Source: Nectonema munidae (taxonomy: Eukaryota; Nematomorpha; Nectonematoida; Nectonematidae). Taken from it: a stretch of DNA of 64,000 nt. The notes beneath the pieces were generated by a model. It made no database searches. It was given only the letters and a program-made list of their open reading frames with translations, and had not been told where the DNA came from. Of this stretch, positions 10,436-20,849 are shown in pieces (position 1 is the first letter of the stretch; every line of letters begins with the position of its first letter). The DNA is taken from NCBI GenBank assembly GCA_030549495.1, contig JAUIRK010000297.1, forward strand, positions 310,001 through 374,000, read 5' to 3'. A program made the translations under genes and the position numbers.

Positions 10436-10768
10436 TGGATTCTATACCTATTTAGGAATGTAATCTATTCTTAATTATAGATTATGTTTCTCTTTTTCTT
10501 TCACTTCCTCATATCTTCACTTTTATTACGATTCTTTTTATGGCATTTCCAACATATATTCCCTGTTAACATCAAGATTTTAAAAGCAGGTTGATGTCTC
10601 TTTCAGCGGTTTTAATGGCCTTTGATACCAACCTTCAAAAGTAAATTTTGCCTTTAATCTCCTTATACTTTTGGTTCGATGCCGATCTATCCATATTTAT
10701 TTTTGTTCGCAAATTTCTTTTAAAATATATACTTTTGAAAATAAAATTATTATTATTATTATTATTAT

Positions 10769-10846
10769 TATCTCTTCACTTGGGAATGATCTCGTACACC
10801 CACATATCCACTCCAAGCCAGTTGTCTACTCCGCGCGTAATACTCA
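10769..10846 (+). repeat. 78-bp target-site duplication, right copy
   Basis: Identical to 6038-6115. It directly follows the (TTA)n tail of the LINE. Confidence 0.93.
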
Positions 10847-11169
10847 AAGGTGGACAAAAAACGCAGGTGCAATAGGACTGACTTAGACAAGTTTAATTAG
10901 ACCGTAGCAGTTGAAAATTTGAATGTTTTTCCTTTTTGCAAAGGCGCGAATTTAAATACCAGAAACAAACGTATTTCTTTTAAAATCTTATTCTTTGCTA
11001 CTATTCACTTTTTGCATAAAATTATTTTATTTCTTTTTTGTACCATATTTAGTCTGTCTGCAAATCTAGCTTTAATGTAAATGACATATGCTTTAATGCA
11101 ATATATATGGGCAAAAGGGAAGAAGCAAAGGACCGAACGGGAAAAAGATGAGATGATAAAAAAACGTAC
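10847..11169. other. Intron end adjoining the first LBD exon
   Basis: No feature except the consensus donor of the exon at its right edge (CCAG|GTACGT on the minus strand). Confidence 0.6.
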
Positions 11170-11391
11170 CTGGCAAACTTTTAGACCAATTCACCATGGT
11201 AATAAGCTCTTTTTCAATGCACTTACTGATGGTGAGTAGGTAGTCTGCTTCCGAAGAAGCACTACTTTTTAATGGTAACAAAGAGGAAACAGAAATACAT
11301 TCATCTTCTTCGGATTTACGTGGCTTGCTCTTATGGAGGGAGGTGGTGTTGCACTCTTCGATCTTCAATAGAGTTTCAATGATGCTTTCCT
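11170..11391 (-). CDS. ERR: ERR-like nuclear receptor, first LBD exon
   Basis: This 222-nt exon (74 codons, phase 1 to phase 1) covers helices 1 to 3 of the ligand-binding domain. The acceptor is strong (a pyrimidine-rich TTCTTCTCACTTAG, then AGGAAAGC) and the donor is CCAG|GTACGT. ESIIETLLKIEE aligns with the ERR helix-1 KIVSHLL segment. YLLTISKCIEKELITMVNW followed by SKSLP aligns residue for residue with ERR ALTTLCDLADRELVVIIGW and AKHIP; the helix-3 lysine of the coactivator charge clamp (SKSLP) is kept. Between them lies a longer, serine- and charge-rich loop (KSKPRKSEEDECISVSS) than I recall in vertebrate ERRs. Joining to 533-811 gives KSLPDFVNLNLSDK without a gap, which supports both splice calls. 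Confidence 0.88.
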
Positions 11392-11775
11392 CTAAGTGAG
11401 AAGAAATGTTAGAAAATACTCAAGTAGTTCGCATCAATTCATTGTATGACTAGGCAAAGTTAATTAGTTTGTTATTTGGTTCTAACTAATTTATAAAAAA
11501 TAATAATGTTATATCTATTGTAATCATTTGCGGCTAAGGTGGAGATTCTATAATAATTGATCAAAAAGTTTTTTTCGGAGTAAATGCAATATTGTCATCT
11601 TCACTCCAGGAATTCTCTAGAATTTAAAACCTAATAAAATTTATTCGTTATTCTGAAAAAGAAGGTCTATTCGTCAAAGTCAACAAATTAGAAACTACCA
11701 ATAAATTCTTCATGACTCAACATCGATTAATTCATAGTAAATTTAGAGCTCTTCAATTCATAAGAGTCCACTAAA
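11392..11775. other. Intronic AT-rich sequence
   Basis: Nothing beyond the acceptor tract of the LBD exon at its left edge. Confidence 0.5.
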
Positions 11776-11859
11776 TCTTAGAACAGTGTTCTCAAACTTT
11801 TTACTCAGAAGGACCTCTTTGTACATTTATCAAAATTTAATTCCCCGTTCTTTTCCAAA

Positions 11860-13230
11860 ATTTTATTACTCCCGAAAATCAGGATATTTTTCAACTGGAA
11901 ATTTGAATGGAACTTGCAGTAAATCCAAATCATCATCACTAACTTCTGGAAAATATTTCGAACTCATTTTCAGGACAATAAATAAAAATGATATTTTTTT
12001 GAAATTGAGGAAGCACTTTTTCTTCATCATCAACCACAAGAATTGATGACAGATTCTCAAAGATTGCAACGTTATTTATGTTTACTTTTCGCTTCCAATT
12101 ATCCAGTTTGATGATAAAAGCTTTCAATGAATCAACGAATTTTATGACATTCGTATGTTGAAAAATATCTTCCAAATATGGGAATATCGTGATTTTTTTC
12201 TCATCAGCCAGGCATGCAAATAAATCCATCTTGCCTTAAATTTAAAAAATAATAAGCTCATCTCTGAGTTCAAATATCCGCTGTGTCAAATTTCCTTTTG
12301 AGAGCCATCGAACATTTGTGTGAAAAAGATGCAGATGATGGCCAGCATCCATATCATTACACAATTGTTTGAAAAGACCTGACTTTAAATCTCCACCTTT
12401 GACAGGATTCACAATCTGAATTATTTGATGCAGAACTTTTCCTAGTGAAGCGGAGAGTGTTTTTGAAGCCAGTGCCTGAGGGTGAGGGTGAATCATACAA
12501 TGAATGGATTTCATTTGTGGGGCTCGATTTTTCAAAGAAACTTGCAATCCTGATTTGGTGCCCAACGTATCTGGTGGTCTATCTGTACAGCAACCGTAGA
12601 TATGATTCAATGAAAGATCGTCTGATTCAATAAAAAATGAAACTTTTTACATAATATCAGAGGCTTTGGTAGTTGTTTCAAGAGGAAAACAAAAGAAAAA
12701 CTCCTCTTTAAATGAACATGAGTGAACATATCTTGTAAAAGCCATCAATTGAGAGCACGATGCCATTAAGTTGAATTGAATATAACCCAAACACTTCAGA
12801 CTTGATCTACTGCACCACTTGATCTTTGATATCAGTTGCTATGTCACTGCTTCTTCTTTCAATTGTACTGTCTGATAATGAAATTGCAGCAAGTTTTTTC
12901 TCCAAACCGCTTCCCATCACTATTTCCACGATTTTAAGAGCACAGGGTTTAATCAAGGTTTCTCCATTTGAGTGCGGTTTTTTTGTTTTGTAATCTCCAG
13001 GGTTACAATATATGAAAGTTGAAAGAACTTTCGATTTGATTCTTGAAATTTCCCTGCTGAATCCAATTTCATACTTTCAAGAGCATTTTCTATGACGCTC
13101 ACAAAATGTTTTGTCCTTTTCTTTGTATTGAGGAAGAACGTTTAGCAAATGTTTCTGTAACTTTGTAGGCTTCATAATAGAATCATTTGATAAAGTGTTT
13201 GAACAAATTACACATTGTGCTTTTTCTACG
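11860..13230 (-). pseudogene. Broken hAT transposase
   Basis: Reading right to left, a BED-type zinc finger start is visible near 13225-13090 (QCVICSNTLSNDS then MKPTKLQKHL). The 12610-12242 segment carries the ICTD-like GCCTDRPPD, NRAPQMKSIHCMIHPH, the IVNPVKG segment and the diagnostic HTNVRWLSKGNLTQRIFELR. The 12229-11939 segment carries FPYLEDIFQHTNVIKF and KLDNWKRKV. These match the transposase group from which ZBED5, FAM200 and GTF2IRD2 derive. Frame breaks separate the pieces, the interval 12610-13090 is badly decayed, and the C-terminal dimerisation domain is absent before the terminal repeat. Confidence 0.85.
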
Positions 13231-13336
13231 CCTTAATGATGATAGATGTGAATAAATATTCAATATATGAATTATCTGGTTTCGTTTTTTACACTCATTT
13301 TGGCTTTAAATTGAGAATAAAAAATCAAAAATCAAT

Positions 13337-13482
13337 AAAGGTAAAGGTACCATAGAGTGTTTTCATCGAGAAGGCACAACTGCGCCGCTTGTATCGAACT
13401 ATGAGGAAAGCATGCTTGATGCGGGATCGAACCCAAGACCTTGAGTTATCGAATCCAGCATCTAACCAACCCTACTCACGCC
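13337..13482 (-). mobile_element. tRNA-derived SINE, family A, copy 3
   Basis: This is a full-length copy inserted in the hAT element. The complement holds GGTTGGTTAGATGCTGG (A-box region) and GGTTCGATCCC (B box). TCAAT flanks both sides (about 13332-13336 and 13483-13487) and may be a short target duplication. It is very similar to the copy at 824-970. Confidence 0.87.
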
Positions 13483-14110
13483 TCAATCTATACTACTCAC
13501 GGATAGATTAGATATAAAATATATTGCAACCTAAAAGGAATAAAATTTTGAACCTTGAAAAAATGCATTTTACCAAAGAAAGAATGGTGATGAATATAAA
13601 TCAAAAATTTATTAAAATATTATAAAAATTGGAAGACAAAAATTTAGAAGGGGTGACAAAGAGGAATGATAAAAAAGAGAGTCCCCATACTTGACAGATC
13701 TGTAATCGTAGGAAAAAATTAGGACGAAAAAAAAGACTAAATTAAAAAGTATATTTATCAAAAGAAGCAGGAAAAATATTAATATTGAAATCACCAGAAA
13801 GAATATAGACCAAGCCTATTATTAAAATTGGAAAATATGCTATGTATAACAATGAAAAAAATTAGTAACATAAATCACAGGAATATCCCGTTTTATTCTC
13901 GTGAGGGTCATAAAAATCCAGAGGGTGGCCAAAAAATGTGATTTTATCAAAGGGCCTTCCTTGGCCATGCTTCAAATCTAAATTCAAACATTGTCACCGA
14001 AAGTAAAAAAATTACATCTCAAAATTTTGAAGGCATGGACTCCGACACCTCGTTTAGTTTAGATCGTAGATAAAACTCATGCCCCTCGGTTGAGAAACGC
14101 TGTTTTAGAA

Positions 14111-14501
14111 TGTTTTAATCGGTCAGACTAAATACCCCAAAACATCCTAAAACACGGCAAATAATTTTAAAGCATTATAAAAAAAGATGCTTAGACTAAA
14201 ACCCCCAAAAAAAATTCGAAAGTTTTAAGGATCTTTTTTGTAGTGCTTTAGAAATATTTGTCGTTTTTTGCAATTTTTTGAGGTGATTAGGGATTTTTCC
14301 GGTATTTTGTAATGTTTTGGGATGCTTGGGGTTTTGAGAAATTTTTAAGATCTTTTTTGTAGTGCCTTAGAATTATTTGCCGTGTTTTAGGATGTTTTGA
14401 GGTGCTTCGATTATTTCTGGGTGTTTCGGGCTTTTTATCTAACCCTCTTTTTTGTAGTGCTTTAGAATTATTTGGGGTGTTTAGTCTGACCCTGTTTTAA
14501 T
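14111..14501. mobile_element. MITE with long inverted ends and 9-bp TSD (MULE-like)
   Basis: The element proper is 14120-14492 (373 bp). Its inverted ends are GGTCAGACTAAATACCCC and, in complement, GGTCAGACTAAACACCCC. A perfect 9-bp duplication TGTTTTAAT lies at 14111-14119 and 14493-14501; a 9-bp duplication is typical of Mutator-like elements. The interior is mostly three imperfect direct repeats starting TCTTTTTTGTAGTGC near 14232, 14351 and 14446 (119 and 95 bp apart). It has no coding capacity. A related end (TTGTTAGTTTGACC) is seen near 32180-32200. It starts one base after the target duplication of the neighbouring hAT. Confidence 0.82.
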
Positions 14502-14556
14502 ACAAAAACATAAGTAATTTACTTGCTTAAACATTTACTAGTTGATTTCTATAATA

Positions 14557-14760
14557 CAGTAGAAGCTCCAAGTATCCGAACAGGTTCGGAACAAGGAAAT
14601 CCGAATAAGAGAGTGTTCATGCAAGGTACATCTCCGCGGACAACGAAATATAAAAAATATATATGCATAGAATACGCGCCTGGATTCTTACAAATAAGAG
14701 AAAACTTAAGAATTGCTTTTTCATGTGATGCTGATGAATTTTGACCATGTTATTAAAAAT
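14557..14760 (+). mobile_element. Possible left end of a pogo/Tigger-like element
   Basis: TA followed by CAGTAGAAGCTCCAAGTATC and CGAACAGGTTCGGAACAAGG, then CCGAATAAGAG, resembles Tigger termini, which begin CAGTAGA and contain TATCCGAA-type motifs. I found no matching right end or transposase, so it is a fragment or solo end. Confidence 0.45.
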
Positions 14761-15119
14761 TTTTCTATGAGTAAAACACAAAAATGTTTATGTAATTGTA
14801 TAATCAGAAAACTTTCATCCATTTTGTAGGATTATTCTTTAAGAATGTTATTAAAATTTTCTTTAATGATAAAAACCAACTTGGCGCAAGCACTAAACAG
14901 GCAGTTTCAGTATGTGCTGGGGTGTAAATGAAATTTTGCCCTGGACAGCACTGGAACCAACGCGAGCCAACCCTTAGACAAGGCAAATTTATGCCTTCCA
15001 TTTAAAAAGTTTAAGCTGACCACTAGTGTGATTAAAACATTTTTAATTATATTTTGTTTATCTCTCGAAAATATAAAATTATTTTTTCAATAAACATGGC
15101 AACTTTGTAGCAACTGTCA
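14761..15119. other. Intronic AT-rich sequence
   Basis: Nothing recognisable. Confidence 0.4.
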
Positions 15120-15540
15120 ATCAAAATTTTGATTGATGATATAATTGCTTAAGAAAAGATTCATTCAAATTTTAAATAAAATTAATTTTTTATACCAAAT
15201 CGACCACGCTGATTTCATTTCCGTACTCAATTTTAGGAATTAGGATGTGAAAAATTCTGAAAGTGTCAAAATCAAATTTGTGACTTACGCCCGAAAATTG
15301 TGTCTAAGAATATTATTCAAATTTAAAAAAAGTATTTTTTATACTAAATTAACCATATCGGGGAGTCATTGTTTGCAATTAGGTTGTCAAAATGTCTGAA
15401 AGTGTCAATCGAATTTGCGGTTTATGTCTGAAATTTTTTTCCCAAGAATATTAATTAAATTTTAAAAACAAAGTAATTTTTTATATTAAATGGGTCATGC
15501 TGATTTCATTTATAACTCAATCTTAGCAATTCTCCATGTT
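15120..15540 (+). repeat. ~145-bp tandem repeat array, three units
   Basis: Three degenerate units begin with ATTCAAATTT near 15165 and 15309 and with ATTAAATTTT near 15450. Each continues with TTTTTATACYAAATYRACC, then AAAGTGTCAAW and TTTGYGGTTTAYGYC-like blocks. The same unit forms the array at 32290-32830 and, in inverse orientation, the array at 30890-31300. No coding capacity was seen. Confidence 0.7.
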
Positions 15541-15779
15541 TATAAGTACTTATTTTTATAGTTTTTTTCTCCATGTACTATTGTACTTGAAATATTTGAA
15601 AATGTCCTATTTTCGATTTTCATAAACCTATCGCTTTTTTTATTAGATTACAAATTAATTAATTAGTTTTAGGGGATAAAAATGTTCTATGTGCCATCAT
15701 CTATGAGGAAAGACGAATTGTAAGATGTCATTCATTAACAGAATGGTTGCACACCCCTGACTTAGTAGGTAAACTTAGA

Positions 15780-15845
15780 TCAGTGTTTCCAAAACTTTTC
15801 CTACTCAACGCTCCCTCCCAAATAAGACATTTTTCATAGAAAATT
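15780..15845 (+). mobile_element. Candidate hAT terminus next to piggyBac remnant
   Basis: CAGTGTTTCCAAAACTTTTC followed by a C-rich stretch (CGCTCCCTCCC) has the form of a hAT left end. No matching right end was found within several kilobases. The piggyBac reading frame begins just after it, so one element may have truncated the other. Confidence 0.45.
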
Positions 15846-17422
15846 TTTCTAAAAAAAATTTAACTCTTGAAGAAGCCAAAGATTTTGCTTTAGATTTTGA
15901 TAATCCAGAAATACGTTTTGCCAATATTGCTATTTTACCACCAAATGATCAAAATTATGACTCTGAAACAGAAGACATTATTGATTTAGAACTTGGAGAA
16001 GTTGAACCTCAAGATGTATGTGGTGAGTTAGAAGTTTTCATTGATGTTGAAGAGAATATTCATTTACCTGTTTCTTCAAAAATAGTAAAAACTAATGATA
16101 TACAATGGAAAAAATAATGAAATACTTGGACTAAACTATCTTGACTATTTAGTAGAAATGATAAATTTGTATGCTAAACAAAACCTTTCCAATTTTACTA
16201 CAAAAACAGACGAACTCCTTCGATTTTTCGGTATTATTTTGTTTAATGGATATCATCAAGTTCCTAAAGAAGACGATTACTGGTCTACAAGTGAAGATTT
16301 GTCTAATAATATTGTTTCAAAGATAATGTCTCATTTGAAATTTCGAAACATTAAAAGTATTTTCATTTAGTAAATAATTTAAATCTTGCTTCAGGAAAAA
16401 CAGCAAAAATAAAAGTGTTTTATGATCATATTTCTAATCAATGTTTAAAAGTTCGTAAAGGAGTTTTTTCAAAAAAAATAAAGTATAGATGAACAAATGG
16501 TACCTTATCATGGACATCATAGTTGTAAAATGTTTATGAGAGGTAAACCAATTCGTTTTGGTTACAAAATTTGGATAATGTGCAGCTCTGACGGTTTTCC
16601 TTTTCAATGGAAATTTATACAGGGGCTAAACAAAGAAAAGAGAAATCTAATGTAACATTGGGGACAAAAGTTGTGAAAAATTTAATTTCGGTAATAAACA
16701 ATCCAGAAAATCACTGTATTTATTTTGATAATTTCTTTTCCTCGTATGATCTTTATCTGACTTGTCAAATAAGAGATTCAGAACCAAAAACAATAAGAGA
16801 TAATAGAACCAAAAATGTCCTCTTATTTCAATAAAAGATTATAAAACCAAAAATAGAGGAGAATTTGATTATTGTGGAAATTGAAATGTTGTTTTAGTCA
16901 GATGCAACGATAATAATGTGGTGACTGTTAACTGGATTGGAGTTTATTCATTGCAAACAGTCAGTAGATACTCTTCAAAGAAAAAACAAAGAATCAATGT
17001 TCCTATTCCAAAACTCATTTCTTTGTATAATGATAATATAGGTGGTGTTGATCTACTTGATAGATTACTTGCTTATTATAGATCAACAATTAGGTCAAAA
17101 ATGGCGGTGGAACTTAATTTCTAATCGTCTAAATATGATTGTTGTTGCAGCTTGGGGGCTTCATTGTCACGTTTGTGGAAAAGACGCTAAATCGCATTTA
17201 GAATTTAGAAGAGAGTTTGAATAAATATAGAATTTGCAAGGGAGGAAGAAAGGACCAAGCGCACCTCTTTTGAATGATATAATGAATTATGAACTGAATC
17301 ACTTTCTCACACCTACAACTCAAGGAAGATGCAACTTGTGCAAAATAAATACGACTACGCAATGTGAAAGTTGTAATGAACGTTTTCATGAAAAATGTTT
17401 TTCAATTTTTCATAAAATTTAA
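15846..17422 (+). pseudogene. piggyBac transposase, broken
   Basis: Plus-strand segments in order give an acidic N-terminus (TLEEAKDFALDF, then YDSETEDIIDLELGEVEP), the core LVEMINLYAKQ and VPKEDDYWSTSEDL (16130-16290), EIYTGAKQRKE and VKNLISVINNPENH followed by CIYFDNFFSS (16607-16760, the conserved D-N-F-F-S motif), DNIGGVDLLDRLLAYYRS (17030-17090, the G-V-D-L-x-D motif), and a C-terminal cysteine finger CNLCKINTTTQCESC with HEKC (17330-17400). This is the full domain order of piggyBac (DDE_Tnp_1_7). Several stops and frame changes interrupt it. A right edge is plausible at GCGGTTAA near 17615, but I see no matching left terminal repeat. Confidence 0.85.
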
Positions 17423-17897
17423 GTTTTTTTATTGGATAAATTTTTTTGTGCTTATTTTTATTCGAACTGCAAACGTTCCATTTTTGGAACATGTAATATT
17501 TTTATGATTCTTTGAGAAAATTAGCTAAAAACTTTTAAATATTATATTAACTACTTGTGATAACTAAAATACTTTAGTTTTTTAGAAAAAATTTACAAAA
17601 TTCAATAGAGCGGCGGTTAAAGGTATATGAAGTTGTCTGAAAAATTTCAAATTTATTTTCCCATTTTTCCAATGCCTTTGAACGTTGTGCTATCGTTTAT
17701 TAATAAAATAAGAGAATGGCGTTAATTAAATTTTAGTCGACATGATTATCTTACTCGTTAATTAAAAAACAACATTTAAAAATCCTATATCAAGCCTAAT
17801 ACTGAAAGCTATGAATTATTATCAACAAAAAGTGAACATATGTTAGGAATTCGTTTGAATACTGAAAAAGGCTATATTTGCCATGTAAGCAAAAATA
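17423..17897. other. piggyBac 3' flank and intronic sequence
   Basis: Contains the near-palindrome GTTCCATTTTTGGAAC (about 17476-17491), a hairpin also seen in the piggyBac MITE at 53495-53621. Otherwise nothing recognisable. Confidence 0.45.
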
Positions 17898-18230
17898 ATG
17901 AGTAACATCTTTCCTCAAACCTTCATCTCTCTCATCATTCTTCACCCATATGCCAACTCCTCGGCTAAATATTGTTTAAATAGCATAAAAGCATTGATAT
18001 TATTTAATCCGCCTTTTCTAAAGAGAAATACGAAAATAGAAGCTCAAGTTTTAGTTTACTCAAGGAAAAATAACTACTATACACACGCATCCATAACAAA
18101 GACGACAAAACCTAATTCAATGGGATATTTGGACTCTCCTGAGCAATTGAGTTATTGGTTGAAAAGGGCTCAGAAGAATCCAATATCCCCGTTGAATAAA
18201 GTTGTATCGTCTTTACAATTACGTCTCTAG
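17898..18230 (+). CDS. Unidentified 110-residue open frame
   Basis: The open frame is MSNIFPQTFISLII to the end segment VVSSLQLRL. The C-terminal part (GYLDSPEQLSYWLKRAQKN) looks protein-like with balanced charge; the N-terminal part is hydrophobic. I recognise no family, and it lies antisense within an intron of the ERR-like gene. It could be a transposon remnant or chance. Confidence 0.2.
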   Translation: MSNIFPQTFISLIILHPYANSSAKYCLNSIKALILFNPPFLKRNTKIEAQVLVYSRKNNYYTHASITKTTKPNSMGYLDSPEQLSYWLKRAQKNPISPLNKVVSSLQLRL

Positions 18231-19882
18231 TATTTATATATAAAAATTGAATGCTGTGGATTTGATAAAAAGAATAAATTGTTCATCAAATTAGGGCAAA
18301 AATTTTTGTTGAATGTATAACATTTTATGAAAAGAATAAATGTCAAATACAAAAAAATTATAAAAGCTCGCCAAAATTTTCACAAATGCTTCCTAAAAAA
18401 TCTCAATGAAAGCACGTCATGACATCTCTTTAACTTAATCAACTAAAATAGAAGTTTCTAATAATATTTGTTACTAATATATAAAATCGTTAAGTGATAC
18501 TGGATATCAAAAGAAAAGTAGGAATATTGAAAAATCATTTTTTCCAACTTTTAGACGTAATTACGGATGTAGAGGATGGAAAACAAATAATTTTTCCATG
18601 GATTACAGGTTTAGGGTTGTCATTATACTAAATTCAAAGTACATCACTATTGAGAACATGAAAAAATTCCCGACTCAAAATAATATGGACACGGGATGAA
18701 AAAAGCGCGTTTTATAAATACTCCACAAGTAATATTTTTAACTTGAGCATGTGGATTGAAATTCAAGAATTCTGATCAAATCATTAAAAAATGTAAATCT
18801 TTAAAAGCTGAAGATTCCTAAAGAAATGACGGTTCGATTAAAATTAACAATCCTTTAGGAAGTTTTGAAAAAAAAATTTTTATTTTGAGTCCGTTTTGCT
18901 TTCAGTGAGTAAGACATACATTGACAAGCGTTTACAAAATAATGAGTAAGTAAAATTAACAAGTGTAATAATGCCGATAGAAATTCATCATAAATCACCA
19001 AAGCCATTAATAAAAGTGTTGACACGAGTATGTATTACATGTGGTGTGGTTAGTGGCATATTAGTGTGCCTAGTGGCAAACTATTTTAAAAAAGTTTGTG
19101 AAGAAGCTTAATTTTGTCAGTGATTAATTTCATATGCTAATCGAAACAGTCTCGTGATTTTACAATTTTTCAAAAAGCTACAATCGTTCCAGACAGTTTA
19201 CATTGAGAAAAGGTGAATTAATCATTATTGTGGTGTTTCTCTTCCATGAAATATTTTTTCTTCCACAAGATTAAACAACCTAAAAATTCACTAAACCTCA
19301 AAAATGGAGAAGGAAAAAACGATGCGTCTGCTGAAGAAGAAAGCCAGACACATAAAAATAACTCATACAAAATTTGCTGTTCACACTTTAGGTCGAATGA
19401 ATTCAACGAAATAAAACAGCCATCAGCATCATGATTAATTGAACTTTTACAGAGTTCTTAGTTAGTTGAAACCAACATCCAATTGTTCATTCGTGATTGG
19501 CTTGTTCTCACATATCATGCAATGATAATAATGAATAAATGTGAAGAATAAAGATTTCAAAGATCGCATTGCAAGGTGGGGGGATGTTTTTCGGAATCCA
19601 TAAATAAATTTTAAGCGGTGAACCTAGACGAACCTCTCCTAAAACAAATGAGTTTAAAAAATTCTAACTTATTTTATGTTAATTTATGTAAATTTATAAA
19701 AGTAAAGTTTTATAAATTAAGTTTTATGCTAGAAAATTGGATATTTTTTCTTTCTTTCACTGATGGGAGGGGGATGATACACTGCGCGTACTGTAAGGAA
19801 CTGATTGCGATGAGGGTAATAGAATGGTGTGAGAAGGGGGATAAATCATTTGCAAAAAAGAGTGTTACAAAATATCACTTAC
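18231..19882. other. Intronic AT-rich sequence
   Basis: No gene recognised. A small plus-strand open frame at 19228-19434 is discussed among the rejected items. Confidence 0.45.
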
Positions 19883-19987
19883 CTTGATGAAAATTTCTTT
19901 TCTCAGAGAAGAGAGCAGAAAAGGGTGAGTTAGGAAGACCACGTGGATGCTTTTGACGACCTCCTTTCACTCTGTCCAGTCGCACGC
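19883..19987 (-). CDS. ERR: ERR-like nuclear receptor, hinge / C-terminal-extension exon
   Basis: This 105-nt exon (35 codons, phase 1 to phase 1) has an excellent donor CAAG|GTAAGT and acceptor AAAG|GCGTGC. Its product begins GVRLDRVKGGRQKHPRG, nearly identical to the ERR C-terminal extension GVRLDRVRGGRQKYKRR that follows the DNA-binding domain and contacts DNA upstream of the half-site; the YKRR end is replaced by HPRG. The rest (LPNSPFSALFSEKRNFHQ) is a short hinge. The leading GC completes the glycine codon split at the end of the DNA-binding exon, and the trailing G completes GAG with the first LBD exon (HQ|E|ESIIETLL). This small exon ties the DNA-binding domain to the two LBD exons in one gene. 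Confidence 0.92.
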
Positions 19988-20849
19988 CTTTCAAATGAAA
20001 AGAGCATACACATATACATGTCGTCTATGCATCTCTGCAAGGAAGTTGAGAGGGGCTATTTTATCATTAACACAGGGGTTGAGTAGGAGGGTGGGCCTCG
20101 GTTCAGAAATTGAATATAAGTGGGGTAGGCTTACCAATGCCACCTCCCCCTCCACCCTGTCCTCCACTAACAAAACCATAAAAGAGACTATGGGCAATAT
20201 TCCCCCTCCTTGCGTATTCCCAAAACTTAGTTATATACATGAAAGATGTACGATTTACAAAATCGCTAAATCCTTTAGAGAGGCTAATGCATGGAAATCA
20301 TCTGTAGACGTGACACAAAATATTCTTTGAAACTAAAGTGCAAGCAACTATAAAGAAATGCTTGCAACAATGATTCTAAGTTATTGCGATTTGGGTTCAA
20401 GAATGTCTTTAGCTTCATTTTTTAGCCTCATTTGGATTTCTTTGCTAATAATAATTTCGGTGATGTTAGTGATGAACATGGAGAAAGGATCCATCAAGAT
20501 ATGGCTATAATGGAAAATGGGTATCAAGATCGTTTCAATATCAACATGATGGGTGACTAATGTTGGACATTACAACGTGAAGGAAGCTCATAACACAAAC
20601 GTAAAAGCAAGATGCAAACATTTTTCTAAAAATTTTATGTTCTCTTATTGCGTACATTTTATCATTCCAATACACTTTGAATAATTGATACAAATGACAT
20701 TTTTTTCGTTTATATTAAAATTTTTGTATTCTATAAGTAAATATAATTCAATTTTGCTATCATATTTAAACATTTTAAGCCGTTAGCATAAAATGAACAG
20801 CAAAACTGAATTAAGCGCTATATAATTAGTAAGATACGCATAGTCACGT
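19988..20849. other. Intronic sequence
   Basis: No exon, repeat structure or ORF of note was recognised. Confidence 0.45.

Larger units (their letters stand above)
6116..10768 (+). mobile_element. Full-length Jockey-superfamily LINE, apparently intact
   Basis: The element is about 4.65 kb: a short 5' UTR (6116-6378), ORF1, an overlapping ORF2, a 3' UTR and a (TTA)n tail of about ten units (near 10745-10770). ORF1 has a PHD-like finger and CCHC knuckles; ORF2 has AP endonuclease and reverse transcriptase. Both ORFs are uninterrupted and the target duplication is perfect, so the insertion is recent. The CCHC spacing and two-ORF layout fit the Jockey/CR1 side of the non-LTR tree, but I cannot fix the clade without a tree. 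It sits in the intron between the two LBD exons of the ERR-like gene, in antisense orientation. Confidence 0.93.
11776..14110 (-). mobile_element. hAT transposon (ZBED5/FAM200-like), non-functional, with SINE insertion
   Basis: The element proper is 11784-14102. Its ends read CAGTGTTCTCAAAC on the left and, in complement, CAGCGTTTCTCAACC on the right. The 8-bp target duplication is TCTTAGAA (11776-11783) against TTTTAGAA (14103-14110), one mismatch. The transposase lies on the minus strand and is broken. A family-A SINE sits inside at 13337-13482. The element is in the 8.5-kb intron between the hinge and first LBD exons. Confidence 0.88.

Noticed and set aside
19228-19434. Possible THAP-type zinc finger (ICCSHF segment)
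   Set aside because: Only the C-x2-H end is suggestive; the upstream C-x-C pair, the conserved Pro and the Trp at expected spacing are absent.
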